A stretch of DNA of 33,672 nt from contig NZ_POUC01000036.1 in assembly GCF_002891435.1 (NCBI RefSeq), forward strand, positions 1 through 33,672, in the 5' to 3' direction. Shown piece by piece: positions 17,492 through 25,459 of the stretch (position 1 is the stretch's first letter; each line of letters starts with the position of its first letter). The position numbers and the translations under genes are program-made. Below the pieces are notes generated by a model. That model was not told the origin of the DNA, searched no databases, and saw only the letters and a program-made list of their open reading frames with translations. The DNA comes from Streptomyces cahuitamycinicus. GTDB lineage: Bacteria > Actinomycetota > Actinomycetes > Streptomycetales > Streptomycetaceae.

Positions 17492-18337
17492 TCAGGTGTT
17501 CAGGGGGCGGGGCGACGGGGGGCAGACGCCGGTCTCGGCGTGGTCGGTCAGCCGGTCCAGGAAGCTGTCGACCGTGACCACCGGGGCCGGCCAGCCGAGT
17601 CCTCGGCCGAGCCGGGTCATCTGGGGCTGTTCGAAGGCGGACACGGACGGATCCTCGGCTCCCTCCAGCCAGCGCTCCACCGGACCGTCCCACCGCACGC
17701 GGCCTTCGGCGAGGACGACGATCCGGTCGAAGTTCTCCGCGCAGAAGTCCGTGTCGTGGGTGATGGCGACGATCGTCTTTCCCTTCTTGTGCAGGTCCCC
17801 GACGAGTTCTTCGAGCAGGGTGACGGAGCGGTGGTCCTGGCCGGTGGTGGGCTCGTCCAGGACTATGATCGGGGTGTCCATCGCGAGGACCGAGGCGAGG
17901 GCAACCCGTTTGCGCTCGCCGAACGACAGATGGCGGGGGTGGCTGTCCGCCTCCGCGGTCAAGCCGGTGACCCGCAGCGCCCATGTCGTGAGGGCGGTCC
18001 GGCGGTCGGCCGGGAAGCCGAGGTTGCGGGGGCCGAATCCGACTTCCTTGGCCACTGTGGCGGCGTGCAGTTGGTCGTCCGGGTTCTGGAAGACGAAGCC
18101 CACGCTGCGGGCCAGATCGGCGATCCCGAGACCCGTGGCGTCGCGGCCGTCCACCTCGACCGTCCCCGACGTGGGGCGAGCGATGCCGATCAGGTGCCGG
18201 GCCAGGGTGCTCTTGCCCGCCCCGTTGGGGCCCATGATCGCCACGCGTTCGCCGGCCCGGACGGCCAGCGAGACGCCCGCGAGTGCGGTCGTTCCGTTCG
18301 GGTAGCGATGGATCAGGGAGTCGATGCGCAGCACCAT
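17492..18337 (-). CDS. ECF transporter ATPase, second A component (EcfA2-like)
   Basis: This 281-residue ABC ATPase has Walker A GPNGAGKST (about residue 40), Q-loop VFQNPDDQL, signature LSFGERKRVALAS, Walker B IIVLDEPTTGQD and switch His in AITHD. The Q-loop NPDDQ sequence is characteristic of energy-coupling-factor ATPases. The ATG at 18337 shares its A with the TGA of the preceding ATPase gene (TGATG), so translation is coupled. A C-terminal extension after residue 220 is of unknown role. It energises the importer with the genes directly upstream. Confidence 0.9.
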   Translation of the reverse strand: MVLRIDSLIHRYPNGTTALAGVSLAVRAGERVAIMGPNGAGKSTLARHLIGIARPTSGTVEVDGRDATGLGIADLARSVGFVFQNPDDQLHAATVAKEVGFGPRNLGFPADRRTALTTWALRVTGLTAEADSHPRHLSFGERKRVALASVLAMDTPIIVLDEPTTGQDHRSVTLLEELVGDLHKKGKTIVAITHDTDFCAENFDRIVVLAEGRVRWDGPVERWLEGAEDPSVSAFEQPQMTRLGRGLGWPAPVVTVDSFLDRLTDHAETGVCPPSPRPLNT

Positions 18338-19206
18338 CACAGGCCTCCGGCGGTTCGCGCGCTCTTCAGTGCGGCGGCGAACCCGTCTGCGGCCGCCTCC
18401 AAGGTCACGGGCAGCGGACGGTCCGCCTCCCACAGGCCGCGTTCGGCGGCGCGGCGGGCGGCCGTCGTGTAGCGCAGCGGGGCCACCCCCCACTCCGCGA
18501 GCCGGGGGTCGGTGAGGACGTCGGTCGGTGGCCCGTCGGCGACGATCCGTCCCTCGCCCAGGACCAGAACGCGGTCCGCGTACCGGGCGGGCCGTTCGAG
18601 CCGGTGCTCGAAGAGGACGACGGTGACGCCCCGTGCCCGCAGGGTCTCCAGCGTGTCGAACACCAACCCGGCGCCCACCGCGTCGAGTTGGGAGGTCGGC
18701 TCGTCCAGCACCATAACGGCCGGTCTCATCACCAACGCCGACCCGATGGCCAGGAGTTGCTGCTGTCCACCGGAGATCTCGTACGGGGAGAGGCTGGCCA
18801 GGGCGGTGAGTCCCAGGTCGGCCATGACCGCCTCGACGCGGCGGATCATCTCGGCCCGGTTGACGCCGAGGTTCTCCAGGCCGAAGGCCAGTTCCTCGCG
18901 CAGCGAGAACCGTGCTCCCGACAGCTGGTTGAACGGATTCTGCATGACCAGGCCGACTTCGCCGACGAGTTCGGACGGCTGTGTCTTTGCCAGCAGCCGT
19001 CCGCCGACCCGTGCCGAACCCGTGGGGTCGCCGCCGGTCATGTGCGGGACGACTCCGCTGATCACTCCCGCGAGTGTGGTCTTGCCCGCGCCCTCGGCAC
19101 CGACCACGGCACAGATCTGGCCACGCGGCACGACGAGGTCGATCTCCCGCAGGGCGGGCCGGGAGCCGGTCGGATAGGTGAGGGAGAAGTTCCTGAATTC
19201 GATCAC
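18337..19206 (-). CDS. ECF transporter ATPase, first A component (EcfA1-like)
   Basis: This 289-residue ABC ATPase starts at GTG 19206, whose GTGA overlaps the stop of the transmembrane T gene by 4 bp. Walker A is GAEGAGKTT, Q-loop VMQNPFNQL, signature ISGGQQQLLAIGSAL, Walker B VMVLDEPTSQLD, and the switch residue is a His in FEHRLE. The pairing of two unequal ATPases plus a T protein is the group I/II ECF arrangement. It acts at the inner face of the membrane, where its helical domain contacts the T component. Confidence 0.9.
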   Translation of the reverse strand: MIEFRNFSLTYPTGSRPALREIDLVVPRGQICAVVGAEGAGKTTLAGVISGVVPHMTGGDPTGSARVGGRLLAKTQPSELVGEVGLVMQNPFNQLSGARFSLREELAFGLENLGVNRAEMIRRVEAVMADLGLTALASLSPYEISGGQQQLLAIGSALVMRPAVMVLDEPTSQLDAVGAGLVFDTLETLRARGVTVVLFEHRLERPARYADRVLVLGEGRIVADGPPTDVLTDPRLAEWGVAPLRYTTAARRAAERGLWEADRPLPVTLEAAADGFAAALKSARTAGGL

Positions 19207-19979
19207 CGGAGCACTCCGAGTACGTTGGCGACGACGGCGGTGAGCGCGCACAGTCCCATGACGGTTCGGGCGACCCGCTGCGCCGCGGTGTCCGGCACCT
19301 CGGTCAGAAACGTGGGACGGCGGCTGGTGCCGAAGCCCCGGGTCTCCATGGCCACCGCACGGTCTCCCACATCCGTGAGGGCACCGAGGATCAGCGGCCC
19401 GGCCATGGGGACCAGAGCCCGGATCCGGCCGCGCAGCCCCTTGACCGGTAGGCCGCGCGCCTGCTGGGCGTGCAGGATGCCCTGGGCCCGGTCGGCGAGG
19501 GCGGGCGCGATCTGCAGGGCGGCCGAGACGACGTAGACGGTCTTCGGCGACATGCCGCGCTGAGTCATCGCACTCATCAGCGCGCCGGGGCGCGTGGTGA
19601 GTAGAAGGAGGAAGAATCCGCCCATGAGAACCATGATCCGCAGGGCGGTCTGGGTGGCGAAAACCAGCCCCTCGTATTTCAACTCCAAGGGGCCAATTTC
19701 AGCCACCACCCGGCTTGTTTCCGGATAGAAGAAACCCTGAATCAAGTAAACCGTGAGAGCAATCGGAACCCACAGGGCGAGAAGCATGGGGAAGAATTTA
19801 CGCAGGGTTCCCGAAGCAATTACCATGGGAAGCACCGCCGTACAGAAGAGCAGCAACGGCCACCAGGTCATGGTGAGGGCGAATGCGGACACGGTGACGG
19901 TGACCGCGAAGACCAGCTTGGTGAGCGGATTCAGCCGGTGCACGGGGGAGCCGTCGGCCGAGCGCGGGGATATGTCCAT
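19203..19979 (-). CDS. ECF transporter transmembrane T component (EcfT-like)
   Basis: This 258-residue membrane protein starts at ATG 19979, with GAAGGA about 9 bases upstream and only 4 bases after the stop of the S-component gene. It begins with the family-typical HRLNPLTKLVFAV, has about five membrane helices, and carries the coupling-helix motif ARGLPVKGLRGRIRAL plus a second one, METRGFGTSRRPTF. These Ala-Arg-Gly and Thr-Arg-Gly motifs are the hallmark of EcfT binding to the ATPases. It is translationally chained to genes on both sides. Confidence 0.92.
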   Translation of the reverse strand: MDISPRSADGSPVHRLNPLTKLVFAVTVTVSAFALTMTWWPLLLFCTAVLPMVIASGTLRKFFPMLLALWVPIALTVYLIQGFFYPETSRVVAEIGPLELKYEGLVFATQTALRIMVLMGGFFLLLLTTRPGALMSAMTQRGMSPKTVYVVSAALQIAPALADRAQGILHAQQARGLPVKGLRGRIRALVPMAGPLILGALTDVGDRAVAMETRGFGTSRRPTFLTEVPDTAAQRVARTVMGLCALTAVVANVLGVLR

Positions 19980-19983
19980 GAGG

Positions 19984-20832
19984 TCATGTCCTTCTCGGCA
20001 CGAGGCGGTGGACCGCCAGCACGCGATGCTGCTGGACAAAGGGGAACCGGTGCACGTAGCCGGAGGGCAGGCCCGCCAGCAGGGTCAGTGCCAGAGCCAC
20101 GGTCAGCGCCTTGTCCAGGGGGTCGGCGACCAGTCCCTGCAGGCTGGCGGCCTTCAGCATGCTGTTTCCGTAGGCCTGGAACGTCGCGATGACGGCCGAC
20201 TGCCCCACTGTGCCGCCGGCGTTGCCGAAGACGAAGGCCGTGATGGGGGCGGAGACCACGCCGGCGAACACGCCGATCACACCCCCCGCGAGCAGGGCGG
20301 TCGGCACGCGCCGGAACCAGCCGGCCCGCGCCAGGGTGCCCGCTATGAAGCCGATCAGGGCGGCGGTCACCGCATAGGGCAGCGCCCCGGGCGTGATGGT
20401 CATCCCGACGACGATGCTGGCCAGAGCCCCGGTGGCGGCACCCGCGGCGGGTCCGGCGAGGACGCCCACGAGCACGGTGCCGATCGAGTCGAGCTGGAGC
20501 GGCAGGCCGCTGAAGTAGACGATCTTTCCCATCACGATGTTGATGGTGATCGCCACCGGCAGCAGTGCCACGGTCGTCGTCGGCAGCCCCGCCACGGCAC
20601 CGGAGACGATCAGCATTGCCCCGAGGGTGTAGCCGCACAGGGCGAGCAGGGCGGCCGGACCGCCCACGCCGCCGTGTACGGAATCGGGTCTGGCTGAGAT
20701 CAGCCCCGCGTAGGTGATGGCGACGATTGCCGCGCCGATCCCGATGCGCCATCGCGGAGATAAGTGCCATGGGTTTAACGAGAAATGGCCCGTCACTTGA
20801 ACTGCCGCCCCCCGAGTGTTGGCAAGCTCCAT
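19984..20832 (-). CDS. ECF transporter substrate-binding S component, specificity unknown
   Basis: This protein has about 282 residues and six or more membrane helices. The core LQLDSIGTVLVGVLAGPAAGA and the Ala/Gly-rich small-residue helices are typical of S components that bind a vitamin-like or nucleobase-like ligand. The ATG at 20832 lies only about 13 bases after a good -10 hexamer and has no ribosome binding site, which suggests a nearly leaderless message. Two TTA codons occur at codons 19 and 24, so expression probably needs the bldA tRNA. The ligand cannot be read from the sequence. Because the operon is divergent from a pyrimidine-modifying operon, a pyrimidine, thiamin precursor or cobalamin-type cofactor is plausible. 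Confidence 0.8.
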   Translation of the reverse strand: MELANTRGAAVQVTGHFSLNPWHLSPRWRIGIGAAIVAITYAGLISARPDSVHGGVGGPAALLALCGYTLGAMLIVSGAVAGLPTTTVALLPVAITINIVMGKIVYFSGLPLQLDSIGTVLVGVLAGPAAGAATGALASIVVGMTITPGALPYAVTAALIGFIAGTLARAGWFRRVPTALLAGGVIGVFAGVVSAPITAFVFGNAGGTVGQSAVIATFQAYGNSMLKAASLQGLVADPLDKALTVALALTLLAGLPSGYVHRFPFVQQHRVLAVHRLVPRRT

Positions 20833-20844
20833 TAGTCGCCGGTC

Positions 20845-20874
20845 ATCATCCGGAGTGCGAGTGATCCGTGTCAA
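20845..20874 (-). promoter_or_regulatory. Promoter for the ECF operon
   Basis: On the minus strand TTGACA (20874-20869) is followed after 18 bp by GATGAT (20850-20845), a good vegetative-type pair. Transcription would begin near 20838, six or seven bases before the S-component ATG at 20832. Confidence 0.6.
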
Positions 20875-20887
20875 TACCCACCGGGTA
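20875..20887. promoter_or_regulatory. Short palindrome between the divergent promoters
   Basis: TACCC (20875-20879) and GGGTA (20883-20887) form an inverted repeat around ACC, directly behind the -35 of the ECF promoter. It could be part of an operator for shared control of both arms, but it is short. Confidence 0.25.
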
Positions 20888-20934
20888 CGGCGAACGGGGC
20901 AGTCGTTCCCCTCGTCAGAGATATCGAAACTCCA

Positions 20935-20964
20935 TTGACAAAAGAAGAACCTCGACGTTCTACT
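20935..20964 (+). promoter_or_regulatory. Promoter for the biosynthetic operon
   Basis: A perfect TTGACA (20935-20940) is followed by an 18-bp spacer and TCTACT (20959-20964), which matches the -10 consensus at four of six bases. It precedes the hydroxymethylase-like gene by about 90 bp and is divergent from the ECF promoter. Confidence 0.5.
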
Positions 20965-21058
20965 CGATCGAAACCGAGCTCGTCCCGGACAGTGATTTGT
21001 CCGATTTTCCATGCAGAGTGGCGAGTTTATCATCAATCGTCAGAACGGGGTCGTTGGC

Positions 21059-22051
21059 ATGCCCAATTATCAGTCTTTCGCGGATTCGTACACTGCGGGC
21101 TTACGCGACATCCTTGCGGAGGGCAGCGAGGTCGCCTCGGTGCGCGATCCGCTCTCCAAGGCGTCAGGCTTCGGCCAAAACGACCGCCCGTATCGCGAAC
21201 TCCTGGCCTATCAGAGCCGCATCGCCGACCCGGCCTCCTGTCTGGCGGTCACCCCGCACCTTCCGGTCAATCTCTCCTACTGTTTCGGTTTGCTCGCCTG
21301 GTCCCTGGACGGCCGGAACGACGTCGACACTCCCGCGTACTACCGTCGTGGCGCCCATGAGTACTCGGACGACCAGCACACGCTGAGCGGTGCGTTCGGC
21401 CACCGGCTGCTGACCTCCAAGGGGAACCAGCTGGAGGAAGTGGTCGGCCGCATCGAGCGCGACCCCGCCCACCGGCGCGCGTTCGCCCTGGTGCTGCAGC
21501 CCGAGGACAACTTCCGCCAGTCGCGGGAGTACCCGTGCGCCGTGGGCGTCCACCTGTTCCTCCGGGACGGCGCGCTCACCTGGATCACCGTCATGCGGGC
21601 CCAGCAGGCGCTGACGGTCCTGCCGTACGACGCCTTCCTCTTCATGGGGATGCAGCAGTACACGGCGTCACTGCTGAACGTCCCGAGCGGCCCGTACATC
21701 CACCAGTCGGGCACTTTCCACTTCTACGAGAACGAGGTGGACCTGGCCCGGAAGGTCGTCGAGGAGCCGGTGGAGGCGGTGTCGCTGCCCGCGTTCCCCG
21801 GCACCCCGGACGGCGGCCGGGAGGTCGCGCGCGAACTCGTCGACTTCGAGCGCCGGTTGCGGCTCGCGGCGCAGTCGGGCGATATAGCGGCTGTGGACGA
21901 GATCGCCGCGCACAAGGCGAACACCGAGTTCGCGGACGTCGCCCGGGCCTGCCTGGCCACACACGCCTACCGCAAGCTGGGCGACACCATGTCGCTGGTG
22001 ACCAGCCCGGCCTCGAGCGGTGGCGTCGCGAACCTCATCGCCGCGATCTGA
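21059..22051 (+). CDS. Thymidylate-synthase-fold (d)CMP 5-hydroxymethylase-like enzyme
   Basis: This 330-residue protein belongs to the ThyA superfamily but is not a normal thymidylate synthase. Aligned by spacing to E. coli ThyA, the catalytic Cys146 is kept (C160 in EYPCAV). Arg166 is R180, His207 and Tyr209 are H221 and Y223 (THLY becomes FHFY), and the phosphate-binding Arg pair is R139-R140. Asn177, which selects uracil, is Asp191 (LPYD), the change seen in phage T4 dCMP hydroxymethylase. Ser167 is Ala181, the change reported for MilA, the CMP hydroxymethylase of mildiomycin. I infer hydroxymethylation of C5 of CMP or dCMP using methylenetetrahydrofolate. It leads the operon and has a TTA at codon 15. 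An in-frame ATG at 21011 is an alternative start. Confidence 0.8.
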   Translation: MPNYQSFADSYTAGLRDILAEGSEVASVRDPLSKASGFGQNDRPYRELLAYQSRIADPASCLAVTPHLPVNLSYCFGLLAWSLDGRNDVDTPAYYRRGAHEYSDDQHTLSGAFGHRLLTSKGNQLEEVVGRIERDPAHRRAFALVLQPEDNFRQSREYPCAVGVHLFLRDGALTWITVMRAQQALTVLPYDAFLFMGMQQYTASLLNVPSGPYIHQSGTFHFYENEVDLARKVVEEPVEAVSLPAFPGTPDGGREVARELVDFERRLRLAAQSGDIAAVDEIAAHKANTEFADVARACLATHAYRKLGDTMSLVTSPASSGGVANLIAAI

Positions 22052-22070
22052 TCGCGGCGGAGGATCACAC

Positions 22071-23921
22071 GTGAGGACAACGGTTCGTACCCCACTGGAG
22101 CCGAACGGTCCGGAGGCGGCCGAGGCCGGCGGGACGCTGACCGAACTGGTCGTCAGGCGACGCCGGTTGTTCGAGGCACACCCCGGCCGGGCCCAGTTCA
22201 CCTACCCGGTCATGGCGGTACTGGTCCCGGTGGCGACCAGCAGAGGAGGCGAGGTCGCCTATCCCGGTGATCCGATGTGCCTGTACTCGGCGCTGACCCT
22301 GACCATCCAGCGCTCGGTGGCTCGGCTGCGCGCGGGACTACCGAAGGAGCCGTCCCTCGACGACGTCTGCCCGGACTGGGGGGACTACCCGGACGAGGAG
22401 TACCGCCGTACGGCGAACGGGCCGCGGAGCACACTGGTCGCCGACAGCCGGACCACCGACGGCCACGTCTTCGACCCCCGCATCTGGGACGAGGTAGCCC
22501 GCGAGAGGTTCATCGCCGAGCTCCGCGCACTGCAGCCCAAGGTTCTCCTGCTCAGCGCGGTGTCGGCGGCGCATCGGTACGCGCTGGAGATGGCCGAGCT
22601 GGCCAAGGAGCACACGCCGCACTGCGTCGTCGTCATCGGTGGCCGGCACGCCGACGAGACGATCCGGTACCGAGATGCCAACGGCACGGCGGAGTTCTCC
22701 TGGAGCAGCACGGTGGAGGTCGTCCGCGACGGCCGCGCGGGCCGGGTCGTCGACTTCGTGGTCGCCGGTGACGGCGCACCCTTGCTCGACCTGCTGCTGC
22801 GGGCCCTGTCGCTGACCGTCCCGCCCGGCTTCGGCCCGACCGACAACGCGGCGGTGCTCGACACCCTTCCGCTGGTGGCCGGTGCCGGGGAGGCACTGCG
22901 CGGTTCGGGCACGATCGTCGGGTTCTGCCCCGGTGGGGCGGTGGTCGTGCCGGTGCGCGGTGAGCGGCTCAGCTCGATCGAACTGCCGTCGCCGTACGAG
23001 GCGTTCTCCATCCGCGCGCGCTTCGGTGTCTTTGCGGAGGCCGGGAGCCACCCCCTGGGCAGTCGTACGGCGCACATGATGACGCTGGACTCCTGCCCGT
23101 TCAAATGTACCTTCTGCTCGGAGAGCATCCAGGTCTCCAACCGGCCCACCCGGTTCGCGGTGAGCGAGACCGAGCACGTGGTCCGGCGGGTCCGCCGGCT
23201 CATGGACTGGGGCGCGGAAGCCGCGTTCTTCGACGACCCCGTGTTCTGGGGCGGAAACTGGAAGGCGATCACCGAGTTCTGCCGGGATCTGCGGGCGCAG
23301 GGCACGGATCTGCCGGGCGGCGGCTCCTTCGAGTGGGGCGCCCAGCTCACCGTCGACGTGGTACTCAACCGCGCCAAGGCCGAGGAGGTGCGCGCCGGGC
23401 TCGAACTGATGCGCAGCAGCGGTTGCACCTACATCTACATCGGCATCGAGAGCATGGCCCAGCGCGTGATGGCCCACGTGGGCAAGAACCTGCTGCGCCG
23501 CAACCCGGAGGCATGGGTGAGCAAGGTGCGCGAGGCGCTCGCCACCATCCGGGGCCACGACATCAGGGTCGGCAGCTCGGTCCTCTTCGGTCTGGACGGC
23601 GAGTGCCGGGAGACCATCGAGGAGACAATCGAGGAGATCGGCCGGCTGATCGACGACGAACTGCTCGTCATGGCCAGCCCCAACATCCTCACGTACCACC
23701 CGGGTACGGCGATCACCGCCGAACACGGCCAGGACCGCCTGGACTACCACTCACGCAAGGACAACCGGCCCCCTTACTCGTACTTCGAGGAGGCCTATCC
23801 GGAGGTCGTCTCCCGACTGCTCACCGAGGACGACATCTGGTACATCCACAAGTCCGCGGCCGAGCGGTGGGGCACCGTCCGCAACAGCGCGGCCGAGGCC
23901 ATGGCCGAGGCGGCGACATGA
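22071..23921 (+). CDS. Radical SAM enzyme with cobalamin-binding-like N-terminal domain
   Basis: This 616-residue enzyme starts at GTG 22071, with GGAGG 8 bases upstream and 19 bp after the hydroxymethylase-like gene. An N-terminal Rossmann-like region at about residues 150-255 (PKVLLLSAVSAAHRYALEMA, VVVIGGRHADE, VVDFVVAGDG) resembles B12-binding domains, though the DxHxxG base-off motif is not evident. The 4Fe-4S motif is C342-x3-C346-x2-C349 (CPFKCTFC). It is followed by barrel cues such as AAFFDDPVFWGGNW, YIYIGIESM and VGSSVLFGLDGE. B12-dependent radical SAM proteins usually methylate unactivated carbon or rearrange rings; OxsB does the latter on a nucleotide. Substrate here is inferred to be the modified cytidylate or a derivative. 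No SPASM-type C-terminal cluster is visible. Confidence 0.8.
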   Translation: MRTTVRTPLEPNGPEAAEAGGTLTELVVRRRRLFEAHPGRAQFTYPVMAVLVPVATSRGGEVAYPGDPMCLYSALTLTIQRSVARLRAGLPKEPSLDDVCPDWGDYPDEEYRRTANGPRSTLVADSRTTDGHVFDPRIWDEVARERFIAELRALQPKVLLLSAVSAAHRYALEMAELAKEHTPHCVVVIGGRHADETIRYRDANGTAEFSWSSTVEVVRDGRAGRVVDFVVAGDGAPLLDLLLRALSLTVPPGFGPTDNAAVLDTLPLVAGAGEALRGSGTIVGFCPGGAVVVPVRGERLSSIELPSPYEAFSIRARFGVFAEAGSHPLGSRTAHMMTLDSCPFKCTFCSESIQVSNRPTRFAVSETEHVVRRVRRLMDWGAEAAFFDDPVFWGGNWKAITEFCRDLRAQGTDLPGGGSFEWGAQLTVDVVLNRAKAEEVRAGLELMRSSGCTYIYIGIESMAQRVMAHVGKNLLRRNPEAWVSKVREALATIRGHDIRVGSSVLFGLDGECRETIEETIEEIGRLIDDELLVMASPNILTYHPGTAITAEHGQDRLDYHSRKDNRPPYSYFEEAYPEVVSRLLTEDDIWYIHKSAAERWGTVRNSAAEAMAEAAT

Positions 23922-23942
23922 TCAGCAGCACCGACAACGGCC

Positions 23943-24638
23943 GTGGGAGGGCGTGTGCTTGACGTCGATCACAAAAGTTACTGGGGAGACTACTTCTCCT
24001 ATTTCCCCGCTCTGGCCCGCTACATCCCGCTGGGCGAGTACGCCCGCCGCGTCCGGCCGCGTGCCTGTGTCCTGGGCGTCTCCGACGGGAAGTTCGCCCT
24101 GCCGCTGCTCCGCGCCGGCTGGGAGGTCGTCGGGGTGGAGAGCGACGAACTCTTCCTCGACGGAGGCGAGCTGGACCTCGTCGACGGGCACCACGACATC
24201 CTGGGCCTGCGGGAGCGGCTCGCCGCCGAGGGCCTGGCGGACCGGTGCACCGTGGTGGAGCAGGATTACATGACCCTGCCCGCCGAGGGCGACTTCCAGC
24301 TCGTACTGGGCAGCGGACTGTGGTCGATGCCGCCCAACCGGGCCCACACCATGGAGGCTCTCGTCCGCCACGCGATGGACATGGTCGCGCCGGGCGGGCT
24401 CTTCTTCGGCGAGTACCTGATCGGGCTCAACGACGACGAGCGGCAGTGCGGGTACTACCCGACGGCCGCGGAGATGGACCGGATCGTCAAGAGGCCCGGC
24501 TGGGAACTGTTCGAAAACGCCGACCTGGGCATCCGCGGCGAAAGCCACCTGGGCTACGAGCAGTGGCACTACCACCGGTACGCGGCCGTGATCACCCACC
24601 GCATGCCGCCGCCCCGTGAGCCCGCACGGGAGAAGTGA
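23943..24638 (+). CDS. SAM-dependent class I methyltransferase
   Basis: This protein of about 231 residues has a Rossmann methyltransferase core. The motif I region, ACVLGVSDGKFALPLLRAGW, is followed by the acidic strand end VVGVESDE and later by LVLGSGLWSMPP and VAPGGLFFGEYLIG, which resemble motifs IV to VI. The GTG at 23943 has no clear ribosome binding site. The in-frame GTG at 23955 follows GGAGG too closely, so the start is uncertain by four codons. It lies 21 bp after the radical SAM gene and overlaps the phosphatase gene by 4 bp. It probably performs an O- or N-methylation in the same pathway; the acceptor is unknown. Confidence 0.8.
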   Translation: MGGRVLDVDHKSYWGDYFSYFPALARYIPLGEYARRVRPRACVLGVSDGKFALPLLRAGWEVVGVESDELFLDGGELDLVDGHHDILGLRERLAAEGLADRCTVVEQDYMTLPAEGDFQLVLGSGLWSMPPNRAHTMEALVRHAMDMVAPGGLFFGEYLIGLNDDERQCGYYPTAAEMDRIVKRPGWELFENADLGIRGESHLGYEQWHYHRYAAVITHRMPPPREPAREK

Positions 24639-25459
24639 CCTCCGTGACCGGAACGCATCTCAGCGGCTGTCCCCGCCTGCGTGGGGGCAGCCGCCCGGCC
24701 GTCGTGGTCACCGACCTCGACGGCACGCTGCTGCTCTCGGACGGGACGCTGAGCGAGCGTTCGGCTGTGGCGCTGCGGGCGGCGGCCGCGCAGGGGACCC
24801 GCGTCGTCTTCGCGACGGCACGCCCGGCCTGGTCGGCCCGCGAGCTACTGCGCGCCGTCCGCGGTCTCGGAGCCTTCCTGGTGTCGTCCAACGGTGCCGT
24901 CGTCAGCGACCTGGACGGCGGCGGCGTACGGCGGATCCGGGCGATGACCCCGGCCACCGTCCGCGCCGAGATCGCGGCGCTCGGGCGGCGCCCCTGGGCC
25001 GTGGACCGGGAGCACGACCGGCTGCTCGGTCCCGACTGGCACGACATCCTGGCCAGCGGTCCGGGGACGGCCCCGCGCATCGACGACGTGCCGGACGGTT
25101 TGCCCGTGCTGTGTCTGATGGTGCACACCGGCACCGACGGACCGCCGTCCCCGCTCGGGATGCGGGGTGCGGTGCGGTGGACCTCCTCGGGACCGGGACT
25201 GCTGGAGGTGTCGGCCCCCGAGGCGGACAAGGTGTCCGCGGTCGCCTCGGTTCTCGCCACTCTCGGCGTCGGCTGGGACCGGGTGGTCGCCTTCGGTGAC
25301 GCGCCCAACGACACGGGTCTGCTCGCCGCCGCGGGCCTCGGCGTGGCCGTCGCGAACGCGAGCGCGGACGTACGGGCGGCCGCCGACGCGCTCACCGCGG
25401 GCAACGACGACGACGGCGTGGCCGCCTGGTTGGAGGGGATGTGCCTGTGCCACGTGTGA
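24635..25459 (+). CDS. Cof-type HAD phosphatase
   Basis: This 274-residue enzyme is of HAD subfamily IIB. Motif I is VTDLDGTLL, with the nucleophile and acid Asp at about residues 26 and 28. Motif II is FATARP, a lysine lies in EADKVSAV, and motif III/IV is FGDAPNDTGLL. A central cap of about 110 residues sits between motifs II and III, as in Cof/YidA phosphatases. The GTG overlaps the methyltransferase stop as GTGA. In this setting it could dephosphorylate a hydroxymethylated nucleotide or sugar phosphate intermediate; the substrate is inference from context. Confidence 0.88.
   Translation: MTSVTGTHLSGCPRLRGGSRPAVVVTDLDGTLLLSDGTLSERSAVALRAAAAQGTRVVFATARPAWSARELLRAVRGLGAFLVSSNGAVVSDLDGGGVRRIRAMTPATVRAEIAALGRRPWAVDREHDRLLGPDWHDILASGPGTAPRIDDVPDGLPVLCLMVHTGTDGPPSPLGMRGAVRWTSSGPGLLEVSAPEADKVSAVASVLATLGVGWDRVVAFGDAPNDTGLLAAAGLGVAVANASADVRAAADALTAGNDDDGVAAWLEGMCLCHV

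Noticed and set aside
17387..19536. Long plus-strand ORFs across the ECF ATPase genes
   Set aside because: They are mirror frames of the GC-rich ATPase genes, with Arg/Gly/Asp-rich low-complexity translations and no motifs.
21059..22051. Housekeeping thymidylate synthase
   Set aside because: Asn177 to Asp, Ser167 to Ala and His147 to Ala are incompatible with normal dUMP methylation, and the gene carries a TTA codon in an operon of specialised enzymes.
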